From NCBI RefSeq assembly GCF_004664715.2, contig NC_051083.1, forward strand, positions 97,865,661-97,929,660: 64,000 nucleotides of DNA, given 5' to 3'. The notes under the pieces were generated by a model. The model saw nothing but the letters and a program-made list of their open reading frames with translations. It made no database searches and was not told the origin of the DNA. The translations under genes were made by a program, and so were the position numbers. The stretch is from Peromyscus leucopus. Taxonomy: Eukaryota > Chordata > Mammalia > Rodentia > Cricetidae. Shown one piece after another: positions 34,501 to 45,779 of the stretch; the first letter of the stretch is position 1; each line of letters starts with the position of its first letter.

Positions 34501-34940
34501 CACAATATGTATTCCTAAACACATAAATACAACGTGTTCAGTCTGTATAATGTTACTCATATGCGTGTTTTCAGTTGTAGCCATTAGTATTGGATAACCA
34601 ATTGGTGTGCTTTTCCCAAGAAGACTCTTTCTCCCACTCTCAGCCCTGCTCGGTTGCCTTTGTTTATAGAGTTGAGGCCTTTCATCCATACGAGCATGTC
34701 TATTGGTATTGTCCTTGTCAATGTCATGTTTAGGTAGTCATATTTAAGAGGTTCATGGGTGTAGCTTTTGACATTTCTAGGAGACACAATCTCACAGCAA
34801 ACTTCCAATTCTTAGTAATATACCACTCTTAACAATCTTCACCCCGCTCCTCCTCTGCAATGGTCCCTTAACCTTAGCTGTGCAAGTTGTATTTAAGATG
34901 TATCTATTGTGACTAGGTTCCACATCTATGCATTTTAGTT

Positions 34941-36660
34941 AGCTGGCAACAGAATATTTAACACAGAATTATTTCAGAATCAGAAAATATGTATGAAATA
35001 GTGAAAGCCCTCTGCAAGTATTTGTCCTTTTCTTTTACATCTCACTGTATCGCCCTGTGAAGTAGAACATACAAATTGTGTTACTGAATTAGTATTTTCA
35101 GAGACAAAAAATGATATTCAGAGAAATTGACATTTGAGGAAATCAAATGATTTGACACAAAAAAATATGGTCATTGAGGCATCTAGGCTCATTCTGACTT
35201 CAGTATAAAGTACAGTGCTTTGTCATTGTCCTAGTATGACAGCAAGGGCATAGCAGAAGTCTGTGGGACGAGGACCTAAGCTAGAAATGTTCCACATAAA
35301 GAAGAGGGTGGCTATCTCTGAGCATGTCTGCCTCTGGGAGCAAAGAAGTGCAAACATTGGAAATGTGCGCTAAGTAACCCTTAGGCAGGCAGCATGCCGG
35401 GGCTCGTGGTAGCTTGTGAGCCCAATAGCAGGGTGAAGCAAGTGTGGGAATTACCACAGAACAGTTTTTCCCTGCTTTCAGTTTAATCAGGAGTAGTTTG
35501 GCCAGAATGAGAAATAGAATATACATATTGAAGAGGACTGGAACTAAATTCATGCATACATAAGTATATTTGTATATAAAAACACATACTGGAGCTATGG
35601 TCAGAAGAAAAAAAAGGAAGTGATGGTCATTTTAAAAATTCTTTTAAACAGAAACCTTGACATGCAAATCAATTGACATATAGATCAATATGAAACATCA
35701 CAAAGTGAAAATCAAAATAAATACCTCCCAGCCCTACATGCTTGAACTAATTAAAAACTGTCTAGTTCCTCCAACCACCTCTCCTTCTTTTCTCCTCCCT
35801 ACCCTCCTAAGAACAGAATTGCCTCCTCCCCCTACTGCTGCTACATTTCCCAGTTGCAGCAGGGCAATTTCTGGAGAAATTGAATTTATTAGGAGTTTTA
35901 TGGATAATTATAGTTGCAATATGCTTGAAGTCATTTTATTAAAGCAGTTATGAGGCAATTAATCTTGTCAATAAGCTCTGGAGTGAATGTGGTTTTCCCT
36001 GGATTCTCCATGCTCTTTCTCCTGTTCAAGTCTCTGAAAATATCCAAATCTGCTTGTCAGTTCTGATGCCTCCACACTCTGCCAAGTGAAGATCCAGGGA
36101 GGTATCCACAGCATAATTATTTTCTCACCCAAGGAAGCCAAAACGGTAGAAGAGTCTTCACTATCCTCTGCTTTTGCACTGTTTCTTGCCATTTAAGAAT
36201 AGAAAGTATGTGTAGTCCACTATTCAGTTACCTTCTCATAGAAAAACTCTCTCCAAGTTAGGAGACATGACAGTGCTGGGTAACTACTAGGAGAGCAAGG
36301 GTTTCTCTTCTTCCCCACATTGAATATCTGTGTGCCTCCATTTCCAAGAATACCTGAAAAAATACTGAATTGACCACTCCATGAAATGTGCTGATTACCA
36401 TTGGAAAGATCAAAATATGATGTCTTGTCTACACATTTCCTTTAAACAGGATTTAATAGAAAATATGATTTATAAAACTAATTAAGTTGAACTTTTCCTG
36501 AACTGAAATTTTAGAAAATGCTATCAAAACCTCATAAGAACTTGGTGCTTTATTTTTCTAATGAGTTGTGAAGGAACTTAAATATTTCTTCACAAATCTC
36601 TAGTAAAATTGCTCAGTCCATATTTGTACATGTAAGGCAGGATATGTGTATAGAGTGGTT
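34941..36660. other. unique DNA, possible MIR and conserved block
   Basis: A very decayed reverse MIR may lie at 35030-35220 ('ccctgtgaagtagaac'). From about 35840 to 36000 there is a compact AT-rich non-repetitive block with several homeodomain-type ATTA motifs, the texture of a conserved non-coding element. Conservation cannot be measured here. No gene recognised. Confidence 0.35.
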
Positions 36661-36664
36661 GCTA

Positions 36665-36795
36665 AGGAATGGCGGGTAGATTGGGGAGGAAGGTTGGGGG
36701 GCAGGAGGGTGGAGGAGAGGAGGATCTATGGTTGGTATGTAAAATGGATAAAAAATTTCTTAATAATATAAATAAAATAAAAAATACAAAAGACA
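36665..36795 (+). mobile_element. L1 LINE, G-rich 3' end
   Basis: A severely 5'-truncated L1: G-rich polypurine with quadruplex potential (36670-36725), the motif 'ggttggtatgtaaaatgga' and an A-rich tail. Same type as 1805-1999. Confidence 0.8.
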
Positions 36796-37659
36796 AGATT
36801 AAATAAAATCTTGTTACATAGTTTCTGTGAGCATGTTTTTTTTAAAAGAGCCATACTGATAGATGTAAACATTCTTTTAGCAGAGCTGACTATACACTAC
36901 TCCCTGGCTTTTAGTCTGTGACTTACGTGTAACTTCCCAAGAACATATCCGTTGTGTAAAGAGAGCCCTTTGCTCTTCCTACTGTGCTTCTGAAAGCATC
37001 TGTCCAAAGAATTGCTTAAAGCAACACAGACACACTGCAGAGAATCAAAGGACAAGGCAGTGTGGACCTCAGGCAGGGCTTTAATCTTCTTCTTAGGGAT
37101 CACATTCTCTGGAATTCAAAGGTAATGTCAAAGATGGCCATTATTCTCTATGCGGACAAAATGGTTGGAAAGATAGATGTGCCAAGCCAGGCCTTCTCTT
37201 AGGAGCGCTTTCATTTTCATTTCTATGGCTGGCTGAGTCAGATGGGGATCTCTATTATGGACCTCGATTCTCTAGATATACAGCCAATTCTGAAAACATT
37301 ATATCTACTAGTAGACACATGTTCCTCATTTATTCCATTTTGGCTTCTGGGTAATTCTTGTCCTTTAGCTGCCAACTCTACTGAAGGCAATATCTATTGT
37401 CTATTTGGTTTTTTTAAAGGATCCATAATCTTTTAATGAGCTAATGCAAAGATATTATTATCTGCCATCTTTTTCTGTTGTAAACTATTTGTTGATGCCT
37501 GAATCTAAGAATGAGAAACACTTTTCCAAGGTATCATCTAAACATTAGGTCACCTATAAGAATCATGCCTGCTTTGGGGCATGCAGTTAATTATATTACA
37601 CAGCTATGAATGTCAATGCTTTGAATTAGTCTTAATTTTCCAAGAACATGTAGTATGTT
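36796..37659. other. unique DNA
   Basis: Nothing recognised; a 68-codon minus and a 64-codon plus frame lack domain features. Confidence 0.4.
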
Positions 37660-38879
37660 CTTTCTCTTTTAATTTTTTAAGATTATAATATAGTTTCACA
37701 ATTTTTCCTTTTCCTTTCTTCCCTCCAAACCCTTGTACACCCTCCCTTGCTGTCTCTCAAATATTTGTTATATATATATATATTCCTATATATAAGTATA
37801 TCCTGCTCAGTCTATGTAATGTTATTTGGATATATGTTTTGGGGATGACTGTTTGGTAATGGATCACCAACTGGTATGCTATGTTCTTCCATGGAAAAGA
37901 CCATTTCTCCTGTTCTCAGCATTTCTTAGTTGTTTGTAGTACTCTGTTTAGGATTAAGGCCTTATGAACTTTCCTCTGTCAACATTAGCATGTCTATTGC
38001 TGTCATTCTTGTTCAAGTCATGTTTAGTCAGCCATGTTGGTGAGAGTCCTGGGTGTAGCTTCTGACATTTCTGGATATACATTGTCAGAGCAAACTCCCT
38101 GTTTCTCTACCTCTTACAGTATTTCTGTCTGCTCTTTTGTAATGATCCTTGAGCCTTAGGTATGTAGTTATATTGTAGATTAATTAGTTGGGACTGGACT
38201 CCACAACTCTGTGTTTTGATTGGTTGTTTTTTTTTTTTCTGTAATGGTTTCCATTTGTTGTAAAGATAGTTTCCATAATGAGGGATGTGGACTACACTTT
38301 CTGGTATTAGGGATAAGGACAAATGTTTAGAATGTAGTTAGGGATTATGCTGATTTAGTAAAGTGGTTGTTGTAGGTTCTTCTCCAAAACCCATGACTTC
38401 CCTAGACCCATGAGGGGAATTGCCTCAGTTTCCAGTACCATGCATATTTTCCCTCTTGTCGATCAGGTCTTGAGTGTAATTAGAGAGTTTTTGGGTACCT
38501 TCATGGTGTTCATACTATTACTGCATGCTTAGGTTTATCATGCCACCATCTTGGCTGATAATGCTCCTTTCTAGAGCCATAGACCATCTAACAAAAAAGC
38601 CTAACACCAAGTGTGAGAAGTCCTCTTTTGTTGGTTCAAGAAAGTCCCAAAAGATTATAGGCTATTGCAATTTCTTTTGTTTACAAGCCCCTTCCCCTGC
38701 AGATAAGGAAGGCCAGTCCCTACTGCTGAAAACATCACACACTTTCAGACGACACAGGGTCTAAAGGTCTTCTAGCCTGCATCTGACCTGAAAGACTCCT
38801 TGCTGAGGACTAGCATTCATGATACTAGAAGGTGCCATAAAAGCACCTGAAGGAAGGAAGAAATCAACAGTCCAGCCTA
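37660..38879 (-). mobile_element. L1 LINE 3' UTR, minus strand
   Basis: Reverse 3' UTR with the standard order: tail, 'ccctcccttgctgtctctc', 'caactggtatgctatg', 'tagtcagccatgttgg'. At about 38880 it joins ORF2's extreme N-terminal region directly, so the element is internally deleted. This and the next two entries form one L1. Confidence 0.7.
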
Positions 38880-40040
38880 CCCTGTGTCTTTTGATTGGAG
38901 AATTGAGGCAATCACTATTTAAAGTTAATGAAAGGTGTGTGTTGAGTTCAATTACTGTGTTGTTTGATTTTGAAAATGTTTATGTTCTTGGTCGTACTTT
39001 GTGTTTTAAACATTATGGATTTTTTTCCTTTTCTTTTCTGCAGATACTTGCTCTAACTCATTTCTCTCTTTAGACACAAATATTGTTTCACACATTTTAT
39101 GTAGATTTGGGTTGTTGCATATAAAATATTTAGGCTGTTTATATTGTGAAAAGTTGTTTTTTCCTTCCCAAACTGTGTCAGATAATTTTTCTGGGTATAT
39201 TAGTCTAGGTTGACCATCATAGTCTTTTAGAACTTGGAATGCATTGTCCTAGGCTCTTCTCGCTTTCCAAGTTTCCAGTGAGAAATCAGATGTTATTTTC
39301 ACAAGTTTTCCTTTGTATATGATGTGTGGTTTTTCTCTTGCAGTTTTTAATACTCATTTTGTTTTTGTTGTTCTGTATACTTAGTGCTTTACCAATAATA
39401 TGCCATGGGGAGTTTCTATTCTGATCTTGTTTATTTTGTGTTCCATGTTCTTGTATCTGTATGAATATGTCTTTCCTTAGTTTGGGAAATTTTCTTCTAT
39501 GATCTTGTTGACGATATGGTCTGCATCATTGAGGTAAGATTCTTCTCCCTCATCTATGCCTATAACTTGAAAGTTTGGACTTTTCATGATGTCTCACATT
39601 TCCCATATGTTCTGTTCCTGTGTTTCAAATTTTATTTCATATTCTTTGCTTATTTGGTCTAGACCCTCTACTTTATCTTCAAGTTGTGATATTGATCTTC
39701 TACTTGATCATTCTACTTACAAGGCTTCGTTTGAGTTTTCTAATTGGGTTATTGGGTTTTTCAATTCTATTTTCTCTTCAGTTTGAGTCCTTTTAAATGT
39801 TTCTATTTATTGAATTTAATCTTGAACTCCTTAATTGTCTTCGTCATTTACATAAGCCTTATGTGTGATTTATTGGGCATCACTCACTCGGGTCTTTTAC
39901 TCTCTTTAAGGTCTTTCTCCCTAAGTTCATTGAGCTTTTTCTTCATGTCTTCTTTAATTTATTTGAATTCTTTGATATAGTTTATGGTTGCTCTTTTAAA
40001 TTCTGTGTTCTGGAATTCATCTAGATAATTCTGATTGGCA
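38880..40040 (-). pseudogene. L1 ORF1 relic with start of ORF2
   Basis: On the minus strand the text runs 5' UTR, ORF1, then the beginning of ORF2 ('NSPIKRHRV' equivalent near 38900). ORF1 is recognised by a coiled-coil-like 'IKEDMKKKLNELREKDLKE' near 39900, by 'IEENFPKLRKDIFIQIQE' near 39490 and by a C-terminal 'RITSDFSLETWKARRA'-like block near 39270. Multiple stops and frameshifts make it non-functional. Most of ORF2 is missing. Confidence 0.75.
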
Positions 40041-40550
40041 AACAATTCTGCAGGATTGGTGGGTTTTGAGGTTGGAGATATTGTCTTGATTTCTCCTGTT
40101 TGTATTTTTGTGACAAGATCTGGGCCAGAAAGAATGTGTGGTAGGTTGGGTAGGTCTCAGATGGACATAGGGTAATGGGTCAATTGGCAGGGTGTGCATC
40201 CTGGTCCATACCTTGAGTTTGGGGATAGGTTTGGGGGTTTGGAATTGTATGTGAAGCATAGGGCTAGGTGGAGTCCTCAGCTAGACCCTGGAGAAGGATG
40301 TGCAAGATCTGTCTGAGTGAAGAAGTTAGATGAGGCATGGGATGGACCTGTGGGTCTGGGTCCAGAGCAGGCCGAGCAGTTACTGTTGGAAGACTAGAGG
40401 TTGATTGTGGTGCAGACAGGGTTGGCCACACTAGGCCAGAACACTATGTATGGGATCCAGGCTAGATTCCAAGGGCACTGGAAAGAATGTGTGGAGTTGG
40501 GGGACAATCATATGGACTCATCTGGCTAGACACTGGAGAAACTAGCATGT
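40041..40550 (-). mobile_element. L1 5' UTR, minus strand
   Basis: G-rich, repeat-poor sequence immediately upstream of ORF1 in L1 orientation ('gaccctggagaaggatg', 'gacactggagaaacta'), similar in style to 58521-59236. It would have held the internal promoter. Most L1 copies here lack this end. Confidence 0.6.
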
Positions 40551-40582
40551 TCACTTAAAATTTTCTGTTTTTTTTCAATGTA

Positions 40583-40610
40583 GCTACCTTTCTTATAACT
40601 GTGATAAAAT

Positions 40611-40670
<60 letters not shown>

Positions 40671-41005
40671 CATACCAAAAAGGAAACTCTTTTGGCTCAC
40701 AGTTTGAGAGGGCATATTCCAATATGGTGGGGATGGCATGGCAGTATGCATGCTGTTTATAGCTAAGACAGTAGGAAAAAAGCTGCTTACTTATATCATG
40801 GCCAGTCAGAAAACAGTGAATTTGGGCCAGATCCAGGTTGGGCTATAAACCACAAGACCTGCTCCCTGCATCCCACTCCCTCAAGTAAGACTCTATTTCT
40901 TAAGTAGTCCCACAATGTCCTAAAACATTACCCTCAGCTGAGGACCAAGTTTTCAAGCAGACAAGCCTATAAGGATTTTGCACTTCCAAATCCTAACAGT
41001 TTCAA
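40583..41005 (-). mobile_element. rodent LTR-like repeat, minus strand
   Basis: 'cttataactgtgataaaat' at the head, 'ttttggctcacagtttga', 'gatggcatggcagtatg' and 'tggccagtcagaaaacag'. Related to 34083-34500 and family R. A (CA)n plus A-run (40614-40670) has grown just inside the left end. Confidence 0.6.
40614..40670. repeat. (CA)n followed by poly(A)
   Basis: About 20 CA units followed by 18 A's. Confidence 0.95.
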
Positions 41006-42470
41006 AAGTCATTTATTTCATCAGTAATTAGCAAGCGGAATGCCTGGTCTTCACTCTTCAAATGCTGCAGTTTAGTGAATATTTTAATAGTTCCACCATA
41101 CTGAACCAGCTAAGGATAGGAGAGATAAATCTTTGACTGAAAAGGCCATTGTTTCTCTAACACAATCAGACATTTCTGCAAAAACATTTTCTTGTAATTC
41201 AACTTTTGTAACACTTCATGTTTCCAAAGTCTGCCTCCTAAGACTGAGAATGTTGAGTCATAGTGAAGTGTGTCTGACAGCTTCTCTACTTGGGGCCTTT
41301 TTGTATGCGACATAAGAGCTACTTGTTCCTTGAAGATGACTTTATTTCCTCTAAGTGTATCCAAGTTTCTTTGCTTCTTGCATAGTCCTTATAGTAAAGC
41401 TCTCCAGAGAAGTGCTGACATGGTCTTTCATCTCCCTTTTCATAGTCTTTTGCTCTTTGTTGATCTTGTTGCCTTGCCCATTCTTTTAACATCTTCCTCC
41501 TCTCTGGCTTCCAGAGCACTCTGCTTTTCAGTTTGCAATCATAAGCTCCCTTTCTCCATTCCTCCTTGAAGTGTATACTTCTTGCCTTGTCAGTCCTTGC
41601 TCTCAAGTGGTTTCAGTAAGTCTCTTTCTGCAAAGGCCCATTCCAGTTGCTTCGGTCACTTTCCTTGCACTTAACTGCCTGCTTGCACAAATCAGAGGTA
41701 ACAAGAGAACCCTATGCATGAAACCTGACAGTATCCCATATGAGGGACACCTTATCTGTTCTCCATGTCATTATCCAAGTCCAACCTCATAGAAAACTTC
41801 TGTGCCGAGAGCTTCCATGTCTTCTGGCCAATTCTTTCCATCCATAGCTGACAGGAGGGATTTCAGAGAAAAGGAGCATAATGGGTATTTTCCATTTGTT
41901 TCTTTATTGTCTATTATGTCAGGTTCATCATCCAGCTCATTAAATTTGCGTATTTTTTATTCTTTTGGAATCACTGTGTAATTTAGATAGAATGTACACT
42001 GCATGATGGCTCCACCCCCAATATTTCAATTTCAAATTTAAGTAAATGACAATAATCTGTTATATTCATGTTGTTAAAATATAGTGCTGAAAAATATTGT
42101 TGAAATGTATTCATGGATACTGAAATTAGTGTTGGCTACCTCATTCCTTTTCCTCTATAACGTTGCCGGTTGGAGAAAAGATTCAAAGAGCTTTTCCTTC
42201 AGTAGAGTTGAGATTTCATGAGGAGGAGCACGGGCTGAGGTTTCATGAGCAGCAGGGGCCACGGCCTACCTTACAGTCCATGAAACCTCCTTTTATTGCA
42301 CCTGGCCCTTACTTGCTCTTTACCCAGTCTCATTGCTCATCATTCCTGTGTGTCCCCAAACTCCAGCTGTATCGAAGGACCTGAAATCAATCAATTCGAG
42401 TACTATTTTGGTTGTCTTATAGTTTCATAGTTCTTTCTATTAGTCCATTTTCTCTTTATAATATTAATTA
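41006..42470. other. unique DNA with two minus-strand frames
   Basis: No repeat recognised. The minus strand has a 95-codon frame (41319-41606), rich in K/R/E/W/Y and not low-complexity, overlapping an 84-codon frame (41110-41364) in another register. This could be a decayed processed gene copy, but I recognise no family and see no poly(A) tail or flanking duplication. Confidence 0.3.
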
Positions 42471-42474
42471 TTAT

Positions 42475-42475
<1 letters not shown>

Positions 42476-42516
<41 letters not shown>

Positions 42517-42656
42517 AGTTTTGTGTCTGCTCTAGAATTCCTGGAGTGTTCCAGGAACTATGGGGAATCAAGTCCTTTTTAAGTGCTTTATATACCATGG
42601 TTTGATCACTTCTTCAGAGTCAAAGAGATATTAAACACAGACACACATAGACACGG

Positions 42657-42699
<43 letters not shown>

Positions 42700-42745
42700 C
42701 ACACGCACACGCATGCACACATGCATGCACTCATGCACATGCACA
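42476..42745. repeat. (GT)n and (CA)n microsatellites
   Basis: (GT)n at 42476-42514, about 120 bp of non-repeat sequence, then interrupted and pure CA at 42634-42745. Confidence 0.95.
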
Positions 42746-43499
42746 TACTTCTGCCCCGTAGAAACTCAGTAAGTGGTTATTCTCAGTGACAGTTCAAAAT
42801 AGAATTTCTTTGTTTATTTTTCTTTTCTGCATTTACCCCTTATGCAAATCCAGTTTTGTTTTTATTTCTCTTTCATGGCTTTTTCTCTTCACAAGTCATT
42901 CTTAGTTTCAAAGGATGGGACACAGTGAAAATGGAAAAACTGTGTCCTTGCTATCTCTTCATATATCAAGGAAAACTGCCTTTCTCTGCCTTCCAATAAG
43001 ATGTCTATTATGATACAATGTATTGGAATAGAAGGTAATATCATTCCTTATACCTACTCCTATTCTCTTCCTTAAATCCCAAGTAGAAATATAGTACAGT
43101 CTTCAGGCCTTAGTATAGTCACTGTTTTCTGTATCTGTTCCTCAAACAGAGAGTGTATATCAACTATTTTTATGATACAATGTGTATGTTAATTTATGCT
43201 AGATTTCTCATGAGGCTGCTTGAATTGAATTAATAGAGATATGGCACAGAAAAGTGTATTGGATGTTTTGGGACATACTTATAGCGGTAGTTCCAGCTCT
43301 AACTCTAGAACCTTTCATATATGCTATTTCTTGAGAACTGTTAGTTTAGACAAGGGGTATTTTGAGTACAGACAGAGTCTGAGACTCGTCAAGGCTGTAT
43401 CTAAAATGTTTTCAAAGGAATAGGTGCTGACATACATGACCACACTCATCCATTGATGGTTTAGCTTGATGGTGATAATGATATGATAACTGTATAATT
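42746..43499. other. unique DNA
   Basis: Nothing recognised. Confidence 0.4.
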
Positions 43500-43765
43500 A
43501 TTTGGGATCAAAATACCTATGTCCAAGGTTTACCATTAACTCTTGAATTCAGCATTTAGAAATCATTTCACCTGTCTGCACATCAATTGGCATGAATGTT
43601 GAGCATTAATTATAACCTCAGATATTTTTTGTCTGGTTTGCCTCATAGTTATTGTATGTCTTCTATGTATTCGATACTGACTGTGTTGCTTTATATGGCT
43701 TAACTTATTTGATCCTCTAGATTAAAGGAAATAAAGCATGTAAAAGTTCTAACACACAGTAAATG
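43500..43765 (+). mobile_element. MIR SINE fossil
   Basis: Decayed MIR: 'gtccaaggtttaccattaa', 'aaatcatttcacctgtctg' and the 3' phrase 'cacacagtaaatgctcat'. A polypurine (GGAA)n tract follows at 43768-43880. Confidence 0.5.
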
Positions 43766-44114
43766 CTCATAAAGAAAAGAGAAGGGAAGAAAGGAAGGAA
43801 GGCATAAAAGAAGGAAAAACAGAGAGAAGCAGAGAAGGAGGATAGAGAACAGAGGGAAGGAGAGGGAGGGAGGGATGCTGAGGAATGATTACAGAGCCTT
43901 CAAATCTTTGGGGGTTCAGTCTGGCTCCAACTTTTCAGTGTTATAAATCTGGCCTTCTATTTTCCTTGGCTTACTGTTTATAGAAGATTTTCTTCAGGGT
44001 CATCTTCTAAATTCCTTATTTCCTAAGAAACTTAGTATTTGGTAAGAAGGATATGTAGTCTGATACTTTATAATTGCCTCTGTGATAATTGGTTTGCTTA
44101 GTACTTTCAAAACT

Positions 44115-44400
44115 GATCACATTTATTTAGTGAGACTATAGTTACATCATTTCCCCTTTCCCTTTTCTTCCTCAAAAGCCTCCCATATACCCCTCCTTGT
44201 GCTTTTTCATATTCACAGGCTCTTTTTTCATTAATTGTTGTTCCATACCTCTATGTATATCTCAGCTGTCCTCAACCCTACACAATGAACTACAGATGAC
44301 TAAGGAATGCTGAAAGTGGGAGAAATAGGAAAGACAACACCAACTGGTTATCCAATGTCAAGTGCCCAGTACTTTTGACTACATCCTTTTCCTGACTCGA
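44115..44400 (-). mobile_element. L1 with 5' inversion (twin priming)
   Basis: 44115-44262 is the reverse 3' end of an L1 ('cccatatacccctccttg', 'cattaattgttgttcc'). At about 44263 the orientation flips: 44266-44400 is upstream L1 sequence in the plus direction ('agatgactaaggaatgctg', 'caactggttatccaatgtc'), the reverse complement of what follows in the colinear copy at 19810-19890. This is the hallmark of twin priming during insertion. Confidence 0.7.
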
Positions 44401-45658
44401 ATGAACCAACTACTCACAAACAGACAGATGTCATCCTTTACAGAGAAATGAGATTCTTCAGGGACCTAATTTTGTGCTCAAACCCAGAAACACTTGTATC
44501 TTGATTCAAATGCATGAAAGCAAAGGTAGATGAAGATTTTAAATTAGGTTTTACTCAAACTAACATGCTGGATCAAACAGCCTACTGTAAAACATAGTGG
44601 CCAATGCCCATGTACCTGTCTTCTGATTGAGTTGTATAAGGGACTTCTAGCTGTCTTTCCATCAGTTAGTTCCTAAGGCTCTTTATGCCCTTCTCCTTTT
44701 CCTGCTTTTGCCAATCACAAGTCATTTATGATAGGGTACTCATGCTGGCATTTTTATTTTAACTTTTGCTTGGGGAGTTGGTTCCTTTATTTCTTTGAAC
44801 TAGGCTTTCCAGCTGAGAGACTATGGCATACTGATGTGCTCGGAGCTAGTTACAGATGTGCAGAGCTATTGATCTTTCTAGGTGGTCTGGTAGCTACTGG
44901 GGCAGCTAGAGTCCGTGAACAGTCTTTGCTTCTGGCCATGAGTAAACTTACAGTTTGACTGCAGTATGCCACATAAACATTATTGTTTTCCATCTGCCAT
45001 GTCCTAGGAAAGTCAGGAAGTACTGTGTTGAGATCACTAGTTATCAAATGTCTTTTAACTCTGGAGCTATGACATATAAATCAAGTTAAAAGTGAATCTT
45101 TTTTGTTGATACAAGTGAACTATATAATTATGAATGATTATGATGTTTTTACATATATTTTGACCATGATTTCATTTTTGAAGGGAATCTGCTTTGAGTA
45201 AAATGACAGCCAAACTCTCAGCGCCTTTATGTCCTTTCATTAACCTTTAAGTATGTTAGAAAGCACAGCTGAGAAACCACTGTGTCTGGAAAAAGAATTG
45301 AAACCCTTTTTCTCGTCTTCAGCTCTATAGTCTGCAATAGGTCATTTCTGGAGACACGGCCTTCAGCAACTCTGCACTAGGGTAGCCAGCTTGCCTTTTG
45401 ACTTGACTCCCCATGGGACTTTTCCTGACACAATGTTATCTATTACCATTGCTGACATTACGTTTCAGGGTAACTTCACCCTGGCTTTCCTTCTCTAACA
45501 TGTTGAAAAGTCACCTACCATCAATATGAAAAATATTACTGACAAGTTTTTTTTTTAATCTCCATCATTTCAATGAGTATAAAATACAAAAAACTTACCC
45601 CTATCACTTGTTTTATATTTCCCTAGGTAAATAATTGCTTACAGTTTGGTATTTTGTA
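44401..45658. other. unique DNA
   Basis: Nothing recognised; short overlapping frames of 65-76 codons only. Confidence 0.4.
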
Positions 45659-45723
45659 TACACACACAAACACACACATATATGTACGTACATATGTGTG
45701 TGTGTATATATATATATATATAT
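45659..45723. repeat. CA/TG/TA microsatellite with palindrome
   Basis: Alternating purine-pyrimidine DNA. Positions 45670-45705 form a 36-bp inverted repeat centred on 'gtacgtac' with one mismatched pair, so it could extrude a cruciform or form Z-DNA. Confidence 0.85.
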
Positions 45724-45779
45724 GCTTCCAGAAAAGTCTTTGCATACATAATTATGTGTATATAATATGCCCAAGTACT

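Larger units (their letters stand above)
33890..34940 (-). mobile_element. L1 LINE 3' UTR, split by an LTR-like repeat
   Basis: Reverse L1 3' UTR: 33890-34080 (tail, 'ttctttcaaattcatgac') and 34501-34940 ('caattggtgtgcttttccc', 'tgtttaggtagtcatat'). The gap is filled by the repeat at 34083-34500. A (TA)n(GT)n microsatellite lies at 34033-34079. Confidence 0.75.
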
